From the NCBI GenBank assembly GCA_026119935.1, contig JALRMH010000021.1:1-64000 (forward strand): DNA of 64,000 bases, in the 5' to 3' direction. How positions within the stretch are numbered: the stretch's first letter is position 1; each line of letters begins with the position of its first letter. A program made the translations under genes and the position numbers. Below the pieces are notes generated by a model. It was not told where the DNA came from, made no database searches, and worked only from the letters and a program-made list of their open reading frames with translations. The DNA comes from Endothia cerciana. Lineage: Eukaryota > Ascomycota > Sordariomycetes > Diaporthales > Cryphonectriaceae. This document shows positions 1-11,225 of the stretch, in pieces.

Positions 1-82
1 CCCCCCCCCCCGCCCCCCCCCCCCCGCCCCCCCGGGCCCCCCCCCCGCCCCCCCCCGCCGCCCCCCCCCCCCCCCCCCCCCC
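1..82. repeat. Poly-C edge tract
   Basis: The first 82 bases are almost pure C with a few G. This looks like a contig end or low-quality read-through of a homopolymer. It is not a telomere, because no TTAGGG-type unit is present. It has no coding value. Confidence 0.85.
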
Positions 83-1381
83 GGATTGGCAAGCGAATGA
101 AGATCTGGTTGATGATGGACCCTCATTTCCCGACCTGGGGCAGAGGGGGACCACGGGCATCTTATACGGACGTACAGGTATCAGATCGTCACGCATGTCG
201 CCGACGAAGGGGGGGGGGGTGGGGGCATGCCGCGATCTGGTCGACCGCACCGCTGGCCTCGGAGATCCGAGCCATGTGGTTGTCTCCCTGAAGCCATAGA
301 CAACACGTCATTACCTATTCCGACCGGGCTTCCCACTCGTGTTCCCATAGCACCACGCGTCAGGCGCAGTGGCGGTGGAGCGGGACCAGGCTGTGATGCC
401 ATGGGGACGAGGCCAGGGGGACAAGGGAAATAGACTTTTCTCTGGCCCTGGACCCGCCACAGCCTGCGGGCTGCCGGGGCCAGAAGGGCTGGGGCTTCAC
501 GCCGACGAGCCAAATAAAGGAGGGGGGGGGGGGCGCCCGCAAGGCTCACAGGCCGGGCATCCGGCGGCGCTCCGAGCCACTCTCCCGAACATGATCCTGT
601 CCGGGTGTGGACAGCGTAAGGACATGTCCTGTTCATCTTCCGCGACCGCTGCTTGTTTCTTTTTTCCTCTTCTTTCCCCCAAATCTCGCCAGGGCCCCTG
701 GGCAGGCCGGCCGTGCGGTTTACACAAGGTTATTATCACGCCAATCTCTCTCCCGACGCCACGGTGCGATCCGCACGGAATGCGTATAAACACATTGAAA
801 CAAAGGTTCGGCCGAGCCTTTTTAGACGGGGCCTAGAAATAGGAGCACCCCCGTTTCTTGGAAGGGGGGGGGTTTTTGGTTTTTTTTTTTTTTTCTTTTT
901 TTTTTTCTTTCCCCCTCCCCATGGTCATATCCATAAACGAGGCTACCCTGTGTGCCCCCTGGTGGGCTGGCAGCTGCGTCCTTAATCACGGTCAGGACCT
1001 GGGACCTGTCCTCCTCAAGTTTCATCCGAACGATAGCCTCGGCGATGTGGGCTGCATACTATAGCAGCAAGCACTATGGTTCATACGTCTCGGGGGCCCT
1101 GCGGTGTTCATCCACTCGTTCGCAGGTCATAGCAAGGGTCTTGTGGTGGTGTAGACTGTCTGTATATTCACGGCAGACCCATGCCGGAAACTCTGGTTAT
1201 CATGCGCGCCTGCGCCACTATAGCGTATACAACCCTGTCTGGCATGTCTATTCATAACTCTTACTCCTCATGTGCATCATCATCATTTCACCGCCGAGCA
1301 CCAGATGCCGCCCCCCCCCCCCGGCGCCCCGCCGCCTAGAGGAAAAAGAAAGAAAAAAAAAAGGGTGGGCCGGCCGCCCTT
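83..1381. other. Gene-free spacer, left edge
   Basis: I see no gene here. The stretch holds G runs near 209-219 and 524-534, a mixed G/T homopolymer block near 866-916, and a C run near 1311-1323 followed by an A-rich tract just past the 3' end of the small secreted-protein gene. The open frames present are short, rich in Arg, Pro and Gly, and overlap on both strands, as expected by chance in GC-rich DNA. Confidence 0.6.
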
Positions 1382-1753
1382 TCAGTTGACGACCCAGGTG
1401 ACAGCTATCTTCCCCAGGCTCTCGTCCCCGAACTTGGTGAACACGGCGGGCGACACGTCGATGTCCTCGGCCCCGCAGCCCGCGCACCTGTCCCTGATGT
1501 CTGCCGTGACCGACTTCCCGCCGTAGGTGATGGTCACCTTCTTCTGGCAGGCGGCCGACGGGTTGGGGTTGGCATAGGTCCCGTACACCGCGGCCGGGAC
1601 GGCCACGATCATGTCGGACTCGGTGTTGGTGGCGCCGCACGCGCCCACGCCCGGCGTGTAGTAGGTCATCTTGCCCGAGTTGGAACGCGTTTCGAGTGGG
1701 ATGGCGTAGGCGAGGGTGGCGGCGGTGAGGACTGTGAGGATGGTGAACCTCAT
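1382..1753 (-). CDS. Small secreted barwin/RlpA-like double-psi beta-barrel protein
   Basis: Single-exon gene of 123 residues. The N-terminus is a typical signal peptide: a short basic start, a hydrophobic core to about residue 17, then an Ala-rich cleavage region. The mature part carries hallmarks of the RlpA/expansin-like double-psi beta-barrel fold: a YYTPG-GACG opening at about residues 31-40, a DRCAGCG motif near 87-93, and an acidic DVSPAVF motif near 97-103. Four cysteines could form two disulfides. The family includes expansin-like, cerato-platanin-neighbouring and plant-natriuretic-peptide-like secreted proteins of fungi, some of them effectors. Enzymatic activity is not implied. The start is the only ATG that gives a signal peptide. 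A TATA-like element lies about 280 bases upstream. The fold is fairly sure; the role is unknown. Confidence 0.85.
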   Translation of the reverse strand: MRFTILTVLTAATLAYAIPLETRSNSGKMTYYTPGVGACGATNTESDMIVAVPAAVYGTYANPNPSAACQKKVTITYGGKSVTADIRDRCAGCGAEDIDVSPAVFTKFGDESLGKIAVTWVVN

Positions 1754-2031
1754 CTTGGCGGCCTTTTTTTCCTTTTTTTTTTTTCTTTTTTGAGAAACTG
1801 GCGGGCCTCGAAGTGTCTTAAAGAAAGGACTTGGTGTGGTAGGGTCAAGGTGAGATGTGAGGGAGTGTAACGGCGCTGCCGGTATGGGTCAAGTCTTGCT
1901 CGGCGGAGGGCACAAGTGTGTCTAGTTGATGGGGGTACTCTATAATTGATGATGTTTCTCTTCACCTCGAGTGACTTGAGGCTGGCTAAACGTGTCTTCC
2001 ATGGTCGAGACTGGGGCAGTGGAACCGCCGG

Positions 2032-2048
2032 CCTTTTATATTTTATGC
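2032..2048 (-). promoter_or_regulatory. Putative TATA box of the small secreted-protein gene
   Basis: Read on the minus strand, this stretch contains AAATATAAAAGG, a good TATA-box match in otherwise GC-rich DNA. It lies about 280 bases upstream of the start codon at 1753 and implies a leader of roughly 250 bases. Inferred from sequence only. Confidence 0.4.
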
Positions 2049-2129
2049 TCAGGCGCCTGCTAACGGCGGTCGGCCGCCGTGATGGTATTGGAGATTCATG
2101 TTTTCTTGCAGACCTACACACGACAGGCC

Positions 2130-4867
2130 GCATCTAGACGCAGATATTGAGAGGAGGTCTCCAGCGTGGACAAGCTAGTCCTTCCGAGACCCGAGGGAGG
2201 CTCGACAACAAATGTCTCGGAGCACCATACTGAGGGCTACCTGGTGTAAGGGGCAGCCAGAGAAGGCTGCCATAGTCATCGGGCTAAGCCCAGCGGCGTC
2301 CGCCTCCCGACTCGAGACTGCGGGTGGGTCTTCTTCCCCTCGACGAGGCTACGATGGACAATATTCCGGAAAGAGACAGGGAAACAGGGCCAGGCCGCCA
2401 TGCTGAAGATGCCAAGTACCTACCTATATGCCCTAGGACTTTTTGTTCCTGACACTGGCAGAACTAGGCGTTACAGGCTGGGTGATGCCGCACCGGCTGT
2501 CCCCCAGGACACAGGGCTGGCTATACTGAGACCCGGGGCGGGAAATGGTCCTCTGGGTCCTGCACAGGTCAGAGGTGTGATAATTACATACTGCGCCGTG
2601 CCTGTACATACAGACATGACAGGCCATCCGCCATCCGCCTCGCAACCGACCTTGCACCGCAAAGCTCCCGGATCGAAGAAGCCCCGGAGATTTTCCGCCT
2701 GAGACAAAGATGAGAAAGAAAAGAAGAAGAAAAAAAAAAAAAAAAGATTCGGGAACACCTCTGACGCCAGAGGATTCTAGAAAGACTTTGGCGAAACACG
2801 CGGCCCTCTAGGCCCAAGCAGGCAGGCTGCAAGGCGCGGGATCCGCCTATGCGGGCTGTACGGCCTTAGCCCTGGCGGGAAGAATTCTCCGGCGACGGCG
2901 CCGGTGGGTGGGATTTTCGGGGGGGATTTTGTTTTTTCTTTTCTTTTTCGGTGGCCCACAGACCTTGTCTTAGATCTGGACCGGGAAGTGGTGGGCCTAC
3001 CTGACTGAGGTGGTACTGCACAACGGTCACTATCCGCGGAGGATAGTTTTCTCTATCCCACAGCAGAGACGCGACAGGTCTGAGTCTCGAGGCTGCCGAC
3101 AGTTCATGGATCGGCCTCCACAGGTTGGCCCGGAAGATCCAGAGGTCCTGGGCGGGACGGTCCTCGGTCAAGTCGATTTGTGGTCACTTGACTGACCCCA
3201 TCGTAGGATGCTAGAGCGAGTCCCTCCCTCACCCATGTGTACCGATATACATAGTATGTTTGTCCAGACTCTCACACCGGCGACAGCCGAGCCTCCTAGT
3301 TTATCTGCTCTGCCAACACTAGCATCCACCCCCCAAGCGTACGGTAAACCGCGCCCTAGCCCCCCCCCCCTCTCCTCGCCCCGATCGCGACCTCGTCGCT
3401 GTCCCTGCTATGGCCCAATGGCTCGGCCAGTCCTGCGGCAAGCGTTGGGACCGCACGCTGTGGCGGTGAGGATGGGGGGAGTTTCTCGGATGCGCCACCT
3501 GGGAGCCTCGAAGGCCGCGGAGGCGTGTGCGCAATTAGCCCCTGCAACGACGGCGGTGGGGGAAGGGCGATGGTCACATTTAGAATGTGCGAGTGCGGCC
3601 AAGGGTTGTTGCTCGGAATGTATATATATGTAATTAAAAACGGCTCTTCCGTTGTCGAAGCTGGGCAAGTCCGCGGCACGGTCCAGGAAGGCCTGAGCGG
3701 AGGAAGATGCTAGAGTCTTAAGATTTAAGCATGAGGTAGAGGGAGAACGATGAATGTTGTGACTGGGTCTACCTTGAGCGGACACAAGGAGAACAATCCA
3801 CACTGAACTTCACCTTCACAATTGATCCTCGGTCTTGGTATCCAGTTGGATCATATCAGATCACTTTTCCAGGATTCATCTCCTGCGCTTCTGGGTTTTG
3901 TCCCAATCTAGCCATACCCTACAACCTCTCGTTCGTCTCAATCTATTTATGGGGGCAGGGGAGGAAGAAAAAATACTAAAAATTGAAGGGTTGAGGGATT
4001 TCTCAGCCTTGGTTATAAAACCATCCGCACTAATTATGATTTGATTCCCGAGTGCTCTTCAAATTTACTATAGTCAATTACATAGTGATCGTGCCCGCAT
4101 GTAACTCTTAGGTTAATACACTGTTACGGGATGAGGAGAGTAGAAGGCCATGACACAATTGGATAAAGAAAGAAGGAAATTTTATTTTATTTTGTTTTTG
4201 AGAAGGGGGGTTCGGAAAGACAAGGGAAATATGAGAGGAGAAATCCCCCCTCCCCCCCAAGAAAATGATGAGCAGACAGGAAGAATAAAAACGATATTCA
4301 TCCAGCACAACACCATAATACGTATACAAGAGGACAGACATATCAACGCAACAGACAATTTGATTACTACACTTGTGCGATCACACCAACAGGGGCGTGC
4401 ATGCAGCCTATGTCCGAACTCTGCATAGAGGAATCGCGCCTCGCTACCGGAGATTGGGCAACCAACGACGCGGGCCCTTAAGGGCGGAGGGGACCGCGGT
4501 AGACAGACAATACGCGACAGGGGTTCGGCCGCATGCCATCGCCGTTCCGATTCTGGCATGGACTGGACAAGAAGCCAGCCATGAGAGCCACTGTGAGTTA
4601 GTAGCTTCACCTGTCGGCCCAAATCCTGCTCGGTGCGAGATGGACATACGTGTAGCCGCATTTCTTAAGTCCAGACCAGAGGGTTCCATCGCGATGATGA
4701 CCACCTGTGAGGTCTTCCATAGCATGCCCGAGGAGTAGATAGATAGACAGCATATTTCCAGCAAGATGAGCCTCCAGATGAGATGAGACATACCAAGCAA
4801 CGGGAGAAGCACCATCTCGGTCGCTACTGAAAGCCATCTACCGTTCCCGTACCACATCTCGCCCAGA
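2130..4867. other. Gene-free spacer upstream of the aldo-keto reductase
   Basis: About 2.7 kb with no gene I can support. It contains A-rich and T-rich homopolymers (near 2728-2745 and 2930-2945) and a more AT-rich stretch at about 3600-4380. The frames here are short, start mostly at non-ATG codons and show no conserved motif. The last few hundred bases presumably hold the promoter of the aldo-keto reductase gene. Confidence 0.55.
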
Positions 4868-6092
4868 ATGAGCACCCAGATCACCATCGCCGGCAAGGCA
4901 GTCGGGCCCGTCGGCTTCGGCATGATGAGCAAGTCCTTCCCGCTGCAGTCTCGCTGCCCCTCACATGATCAAGCCGAGCTGACCCCGTTGCCAGGCCTCA
5001 CATTCCCATGGAAGAATATTGAGATCCCGGCAGCAGCAAAGATGATGAAGGTGGCGCTCGAGCAGGGCGCCACCTTCTGGAACGGGGTAAGGACAAATTC
5101 TTCCCTTATCCTCTCGTCACGGATGGCTGGGTACAATACAGTCCTCGACCAACTCACCACAGGGCCTGTTCTACGGCAGTCCGGACCACAACTCACTGCA
5201 CCTGCTGAAGTACTACTTCAGCCGGTACCCGGAAGACGCCGACAAGGTCGTCCTGTCCATCAAGGGCGCGTACGACGCGCCGACGCAGACGCCGACGGGC
5301 AGCCCCGAGGCCGTCCGCGCGTCGGTCGACCACGCGCTCTCGGTCCTCGACGGGTGCAAGAAGATCGACGTCTTTGAGCTGGCGCGCGTAGACCCCAAGG
5401 TCCCCGTCGAGGAGAGCGTCAAGGCGCTGGCCGAGCTGGTGGAGGAGGGTAAGATCGGGGGCGTCGGGCTGAGCGAGGTCAGCGAGAGGACGATCCGCCG
5501 GGCGGCGAGGGTGACGAAGATCGAAGCGGTGGAGGTCGAGCTGAGTCTGTTCACCACCGACCCGCTGACGAACGGCATCGTGAAGGCGTGTGAGGAACGT
5601 GAGTGTGCCCCTCTGAGACTATTCTATCTTCCAAACCCCCTCCTCAGGTTCGGTTGGGGGGGGGGGAGGGGTGGGCACTGACCCAAGATCACAGTCGACA
5701 TCCCCATCGTCGCCTACAGCCCTGTCGGCCGCGGCTTTCTCACGGGACAGATCCGCAAGCGGGAGGATATGGACCCGTCCGACTGGCGCCTCCACTACGC
5801 ACGGTTCCAGGCCGACGTGTTCGGCCAGAACCTCAAGCTGGTCGAGGCGGTCGAGCAGGTCGCCAAGCGGAAGGGGGCGGCGCTCGCTCCGGTGGCGATC
5901 GCATGGACGAGGCGGCAGGGGAGGAAGATCATCCCGCTCCCCGGCGCGAGCAAGGTCGAGCAGGTGGTGCAGAACTGCACGGATGTGGAACTGAGCGAGG
6001 AGGATCTGGCTGAGATCCAGAGGATACTGGACGTCCTGCCTGTTGCCGGGGCTCGATATGGTGGGTCCTTTGAGGCCCTGCTGGACGGCTAG
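4868..6092 (+). CDS. Aldo-keto reductase, pyridoxal reductase (AKR8/Plr1) type
   Basis: Four exons by splice reading: 4868-4928, 4995-5086, 5163-5598 and 5695-6092, giving 328 residues. The family reduces pyridoxal to pyridoxine with NADPH in the cytosol (S. pombe Plr1); other carbonyl substrates are possible. Seen: an N-terminal GFGMMSLT barrel start, WNGGLFYGSPDHN with the catalytic Tyr, VVLSIKG with the catalytic Lys, DVFELARVDPKVPVEES, and the C-terminal cofactor-binding segment AYSPVGRGFLTGQI through IIPLPGASKVEQV. Exon 1 joins exon 2 by a GC-AG intron (4929-4994). This is required to restore the family motif GFGMMSLT, but the intron is 66 nt and stop-free, so the frame also stays open if it is not removed. 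Function is probable; the exact substrate is not shown. Confidence 0.85.
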
Positions 6093-7508
6093 ATTCTTTA
6101 GGTGGTGTGTCTGCTTAGTGATTATTTACCATAGCAGGACTCACAAGGAATTTTTTTTTTTTCTTCTTCTTCCTTTCTCTTGCTCTGTAGATTTCTACCC
6201 CCCTCTCAGCTCCCTTTGAGGGTGATTGCTAGTGCCTCCTCACACGCGGTGCCAACAGGGGAGAATATTGTGAAACGATGACAGCTGCGCCGGGCCCATG
6301 GCCAATGGTGCCTCCGTCCGAAGGGCGATGATGGTACGATCAGCGGATTACGGCAACTGCATGATCAGGATCGGGTTTCAGGAGAGTCATGATGCCCTCG
6401 GCTTGACGCCAGCGTGGCCATATAAGGAGGGACGGAGGGAGAGAACCTGTCGCATGTCTGAGGACTCCGAGACCGACTGCCACCAAAACCAGGTTGCATC
6501 ATAGCGTGCCTGACGACGATCAACCGTCGACAATCCAAGCGCAAAGCGTCGATCCATAACCAGACACACCCCTAGAGAGAAGGGCGTCGAGCGTCGTCTG
6601 ATCTCGGCTGCCGCCTTGACAAACTTTTGATGGGCCGCACTCGGGGAGTCTTGGAGGATACAGTGGTGGGCTGCCTTTGACCCTTGGATTGTTTTGGATT
6701 CGTCGAGAGTGGAATGACAGGCCTGAGCCCAAAAAAATAGACGACGCCAGGGGTCAACCCCCGGCAGACGCAAGGGCGAAGCCCCCCCTCCCTCAGGGCC
6801 AGGGCTGGGCACTCTCTACTGAGTACATAGGGCACCACCAGGGGCCAAGCCAGGAATGCGGGGCGAAGCACTCCCCGTCTGCTGCCCTAATACTACCTAC
6901 ACATACTAGCCTTGGAGCGTAGATTCCGCATTTCGCCAGACGCCAGAACCCCCCTGGACGCCAGAACCCAGCGGGACCCAGCAGGGAAGTGACAAGGACT
7001 ACTCCAGCCTCCCGTCAGCCTCCCTAGCCTTGCTCACTGCACCCTGGACAACCCAACCCGTTGTCGCCCTTTCACCTTTTATCATTTTCTTTCTTTCTTT
7101 CTATCTTTAAACAGCCAGAAGAGAGCCTGTCGCTCGGTCCGGCACCAAAAGGCGAAAGGCGCACACCCACGACAATAATGCAATTGGCTCACGTCATGTT
7201 CTGCCCGACCACCCACTCCATGATGTGGTGAATGGACAGCGCGACGAGAACGGACAACACGAGACGGTCGGTGACGCGAACGAGGGCATTCCAACGCGCA
7301 CCCCAACCAGCCACCATCAGAGACAGACCAGCCTAGACAGCCACAGTAATACGAGAGACTCAACGTCATAAGAGCACACCGCGCGGGACTACCTTCCGAC
7401 CGATATCCCGCCCTCCCGGCCCAGTCCCGACCTCCCCTCAATCCATCTTCCATCCCGAACAGCCAGGACCACCGGCAGCGTTTGTCCACAACGGCCGCCC
7501 CCTCCAAG
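6093..7508. other. Spacer and likely leader of the Sec2-like gene
   Basis: No gene seen. After the reductase stop comes a T-rich tract (6151-6180), then GC-rich sequence. Around 6940-6970 a GACGCCAGAACCC unit occurs twice, about 16 bases apart. The pyrimidine-rich stretch at about 6990-7500 looks like promoter and 5' leader of the following gene. Confidence 0.5.
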
Positions 7509-8516
7509 ATGTCAAGCACCATCACCCTCACCATGCCGGTCCTGCCCCCACCACGGCTTAGCACGATCCCCTGCTGTCCGAAGTGCGGCAACGACCTCTC
7601 CCTCACCTTCAACCCGGCCCCCAACCCCTCCCTCCAGGCCGGCCAGGACGCCGACGGGACCGCCGCCGCCCTCCACGCGGCCCAGCGCCAGATCGACGAC
7701 CTCCAGGCCCAGGTCCGCCTCCTCAACTCCAAGGCCACCGCGGCCGTCGACCGCTGGGCTGACTACGAGGACGAGCTGTCGGCGCTGCGGAGGGACCTGC
7801 AGAGGGAGCGGCAGGGCAGCATCACGCCCCAGACCCCGACGGTGAACACCCCGGTTTCGCCCCCGAGGGGCAGCGCGGGGGGCAGCCCCTCCGCCGGCGT
7901 GTCGGGCTTCGCCACCGCGGCGACCAACAGGATCTCCGCCCTGCTGAGCCGCAAGTCCACGCCCAACCTCGAGGCCGTGCCGGGCCCGGGCCACCAGCAG
8001 AGCTACAGCACGTCCAACCTGCTCCCGACCCCGCCCCCAAGCGGCGGCGGCGGTGTCGTCCTGCCGCCGCCGCAGCAGGGCCACGCCAAGGGCTACAGCA
8101 CCTCGGCGCTGCTGCCGCCGCCGCCCAAGCCGCCCCTGCCCCTGCCGCTGTCGCTGTCGAGCGGGCAGACGCTTTCCTACATGCCCGGCGCCTCCCCCGC
8201 CCCCTCCGCCGACGACCTGCTGGATGCCCTGACCCGCGAGCAGGGCCTGCGGCTCGCGGCCGAGGGGAAGCTGAACGACACGAGCCGCGAGGTGGAGGAG
8301 CTGAGCGTCACGCTGTTCGAGCAGGCGAACGAGATGGTCGCCACGGAGCGGAGGGCGAGGGCCCAGCTGGAGGCGAGGGTCGATGAGCTGGAGAGGAGGG
8401 ACAGGGACAAGGGGAAGCGACTGCAGAGGCTGGAGAGTGCTGTGGGGAGGATCGAGAGGGCGAGGAACCTCTTGAAGGAGGAGGTTGTCGTTGTTGTGGA
8501 GGAGGGCCGCAAGTAA
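7509..8516 (+). CDS. sec2: Sec2-like Rab guanine-nucleotide exchange factor
   Basis: Intronless, 335 residues from the ATG at 7509; the frame extends nine codons upstream only through a TTG. The N-terminal part has a CPKCG knuckle near residue 24 and a short coiled coil at about 55-105. A long Ser/Pro/Gly-rich linker follows, with two YSTSxLLPxPPP repeats. The C-terminal 100 residues form a charged coiled coil containing LFEQANEMVATERRARAQLE. This matches the Sec2/Rabin8 GEF core, where LFEEANKMV is the conserved Rab-contact helix. Sec2 activates the Rab Sec4 on secretory vesicles in polarised exocytosis. The protein is shorter than yeast Sec2, and the coiled coil sits at the C-terminus rather than the N-terminus. 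Family assignment probable; GEF activity inferred. Confidence 0.65.
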   Translation: MSSTITLTMPVLPPPRLSTIPCCPKCGNDLSLTFNPAPNPSLQAGQDADGTAAALHAAQRQIDDLQAQVRLLNSKATAAVDRWADYEDELSALRRDLQRERQGSITPQTPTVNTPVSPPRGSAGGSPSAGVSGFATAATNRISALLSRKSTPNLEAVPGPGHQQSYSTSNLLPTPPPSGGGGVVLPPPQQGHAKGYSTSALLPPPPKPPLPLPLSLSSGQTLSYMPGASPAPSADDLLDALTREQGLRLAAEGKLNDTSREVEELSVTLFEQANEMVATERRARAQLEARVDELERRDRDKGKRLQRLESAVGRIERARNLLKEEVVVVVEEGRK

Positions 8517-8954
8517 GAGGCTTCCGATGGGGGAGATGTACCCCCTCATTTCATCTGCATTTCCAGCGAGCTTTGATTGGGACGAGATGCCTCTCCGACG
8601 CTGACGATTTTCACGATGTGACGAGACTGCATAAATTGAGTATCCGGGTATCAAGGCGCTGGAGTTGAAGGATCGGGAAGCGGATGACATCGCACACAAT
8701 TCGATCAAGTATGTAGCAAGACGTGTATTCAGAGGTGGTTTTCAATTTTGATCCTATCCATTATCTTCAAGTAATAAGTCCCTCTTCGTGGACCACCCGA
8801 CAAGACAGGGGTTATAGGATTTTTTTGGTTTGGGGGGGGGGGGGATTTCAAACGTCCGGTGAAAATTGCGGAAGATCCTCCTCGTCAGCAGGCGAATCTG
8901 ACCGTCGCCGCCTATGCAGGAGCCATCGCCCGCTGTGCACCGCTGCCAGCATTC
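8517..8954. other. Convergent 3' spacer
   Basis: About 440 bases between the 3' ends of the Sec2-like gene and the Pus4 gene, which converge here. It has a G run at about 8834-8845 and no coding signal. Confidence 0.6.
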
Positions 8955-10564
8955 TTAGTGATCGGCGAGCGCTGCGGGCGGGGACCCTGCCTGCTTCTGG
9001 GCAATGAGCACATCGTCCAGCTCTATCTTGGAACCGCTCTCAGCATCGGCAGACGCTGCCCGTCGCGGGCTCACAATTTCATCCTCCTCCTTCTTGGGAC
9101 TGCTCTCGGCCTTGGGGGGCGCTGATCGGCTGGGACTCCTAGCTTTGTCCTGCTCCTTCTTTACTGCCTCGTTCTCTTCGACCTTCTTCTGCGCCTCCTT
9201 CTCTCCGCCCTTGATGCCGCCAGGCTGGTTCCACCGCCGTAGCATGTCCTGGAGTTTCGGGCTCCACACCCCTTCGCCCCTCGCAAGGTCATCGTACTCG
9301 AGGCAGTTCTCTGTTCCCAGCACGAAATCGCCTTGCCGACCGCGCACCAGCTCGGCCATCAGGCCGGCCGACCCAAGCTTCTCGCCTAGGTCGTGCGCGA
9401 AGGACCGAACATAAAAGCCAGAGGTGCCAGTCATGCGTATCTTGACAGCCGGAGGGCCCTTGTCCTTCCACGGGGGTGGCGTACCGGGCGTGACGGGCGG
9501 GACAAGATCAGAGCCCTTGCCCTTGGGTGGTAAGTCGCCTAGCGCGCCGGACATGACGGGCGATGTGGCCTCGCCGTTGGCTTGTTGTCTTTGCTGCCTG
9601 CTCTTCTGCTTCTTCGACTGGCGCTCCACGACCAGCTCGTCCTGCCTCTCCTCGAACTTCCGCTTCAGATCGTTATGCTCCGCTATCGCCTGGCTGTCCG
9701 CCTCTTCCTCCTCCTCTGTCATCTTCTTCCCCCCCTCCACCTGCTGCTTCTCGACGCGCCACAGCTGCTCGGCATACTGCTTCTCCGCGGCGGTGGCCTC
9801 CTGCGTAGGCCAGTGGTGTTCATGTGTCCCGGGCTCGTACCATTCGAGTATCTCGACGTCCGTGACCGTGACCTCCCTTGTCTGTATCTCCCGCGGGATC
9901 GGCTTGCCCTCGCGCGCATACTCGTACAGCGGCTTGCCTTCCATCTTGAGGGCCGAGAACAGGGGCGGCATCTGCTGGTACGTCCCCCGGAAGGAGTCGA
10001 GGGCCTCCTCCACCTTCTCCCGCGTGATGTGGTCGTATGGTCTCTTCTTCAGCAAGTGTCCACACCGGTCGTACGAGTCGGACGACGCGCCGAAGACCAC
10101 CACCGTCTCGTACGTCTTGGTGCAGCCCAGGAAGCCGTGCAGGGCCTTGGTGCCCTTCCCGACGCCCAGGATCAGCACGCCGGTGGCCATGGGGTCGAGG
10201 GTGCCGCCATGGCCCATCTTGACCTCGATGGCCTGCTTGACCTTCCGGCGGCGCCTCTGCTGGAACTGGTCCTCCCTTGCGCGGTCGGCGCGCATCTGCT
10301 CGAGCATGGGCCTGAAGAGGGCGGAGGGGTTGAAGTAGGTCTTGCAGTCGCGGATGACCTGGGCCGAGGACATCCCGTAGGGCTTGTTGATGGCTGTTTC
10401 AGAGATGCCTGGATCAGTTCTGGGCCCGCCTGCTTCAATTGGTGTTGAATGTGAAGGTGGGAGAGGGTGAGGAGGAGCAGCCGGTCCCTCTAGAGCTGGG
10501 GCTTACCGAAAACGCCGTCGAGGACCCTTTCTGTCGCCATCTCGAAGAGCCGGTGTGCCTTCAT
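8955..10564 (-). CDS. PUS4: tRNA pseudouridine-55 synthase, TruB family (Pus4)
   Basis: Two exons on the minus strand, 10564-10507 and 10393-8955, separated by a 113-nt intron, giving 498 residues. The enzyme isomerises U55 in the T-loop of tRNAs. Seen: INKPYGMSSAQVI near residues 21-33, the catalytic motif GGTLDPMATGVL with Asp at about residue 86, the KTYE substrate-binding segment, QMPPLFSALK, and YVRSFAHDLGEKLGS with GLMAELVRGRQG near the C-terminal part of the domain. Exon 1 (58 nt) supplies the initiator Met and the residues before AINKP; without it the domain start would be lost. A Glu/Lys-rich insert lies in the middle and a charged low-complexity tail at the end, as is common in fungal Pus4. 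The start at 10564 is the only ATG fitting this exon. Confidence 0.92.
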
Positions 10565-11225
10565 AAGGCTCAGCCTACCCTTCTTGGAGAGGAGGGATAA
10601 AGGGAGGACCAGAGGGAGAGAAAGGTGGTGTTCCTAAAGAGGAATTGGGGGGGGGGGGGTTGGTGGACGTTGGTTGCTGACCTGCAGCAGAGTGCAGTCT
10701 TGCGCCCGGATTTTCTTTTGCGGGGGGATCTGGATTGCAGGGGCGAGCTGGACAGGAACACTGCTTATCGATTGGGACCCGTCTTTAAGTCGGGATTGAC
10801 CGCATTTAAGAGTAGCTATGGAGGTGGGGATCCAGATCAGGTAGCGAGGACTTACACAACGTGGGGTTCGATGCTATTGTCCAGGCTAATCCCAGAGCCC
10901 ACCCCGGTACTCAGTACATAGCAGCACAATAGGTTTACACAGTACTGCAGCAGCAGCCCACGTTACGGCCTCCCATCGCCGCCGTCGCGTCCCTCCGTTC
11001 CATCTTCCTGACCACCCCCACACATTCACACATTCACACATCCACACATCCACACATCACATCTCCGTCCCATACGGCTTTCCCTCCTCACCCCAGGCGC
11101 CGCCTACCTGACGCCTCCGGACCGTTCCCTCGGATCCACCTCCACTCCACCCGCCCTCTATCACCTGCCCTCCAGTCCTGCACCGTCTCGGCACCTTGTC
11201 CTCTCACAACGCGCATCCATCCGTC
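10565..11225. promoter_or_regulatory. Shared divergent promoter region
   Basis: About 660 bases between the divergent starts of the Pus4 gene (minus) and the RFTS gene (plus). It contains a G run at about 10648-10661, a cluster of CACATTCA/CACATCCA units at about 11024-11065, and a pyrimidine-rich leader before the ATG at 11226. It probably contains both promoters. No TATA box is obvious. Confidence 0.5.

Noticed and set aside
1..82. Telomere at the window start
   Set aside because: The tract is poly-C without any TTAGGG or CCCTAA unit.
97..1257. Several overlapping frames on both strands at the left edge
   Set aside because: They are Arg/Pro/Gly-rich, lie in homopolymer-rich DNA, mirror each other on opposite strands and have no motif.
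7512..8708. 398-codon minus-strand frame opposite the Sec2-like gene
   Set aside because: It is the antisense of GC-rich coding sequence. The plus strand has the LFEQANEMV motif; the minus strand shows only low-complexity Arg/Leu/Gly.
9424..10448. Plus-strand frames of about 300 codons across the Pus4 gene
   Set aside because: They are antisense to clear TruB motifs on the minus strand.
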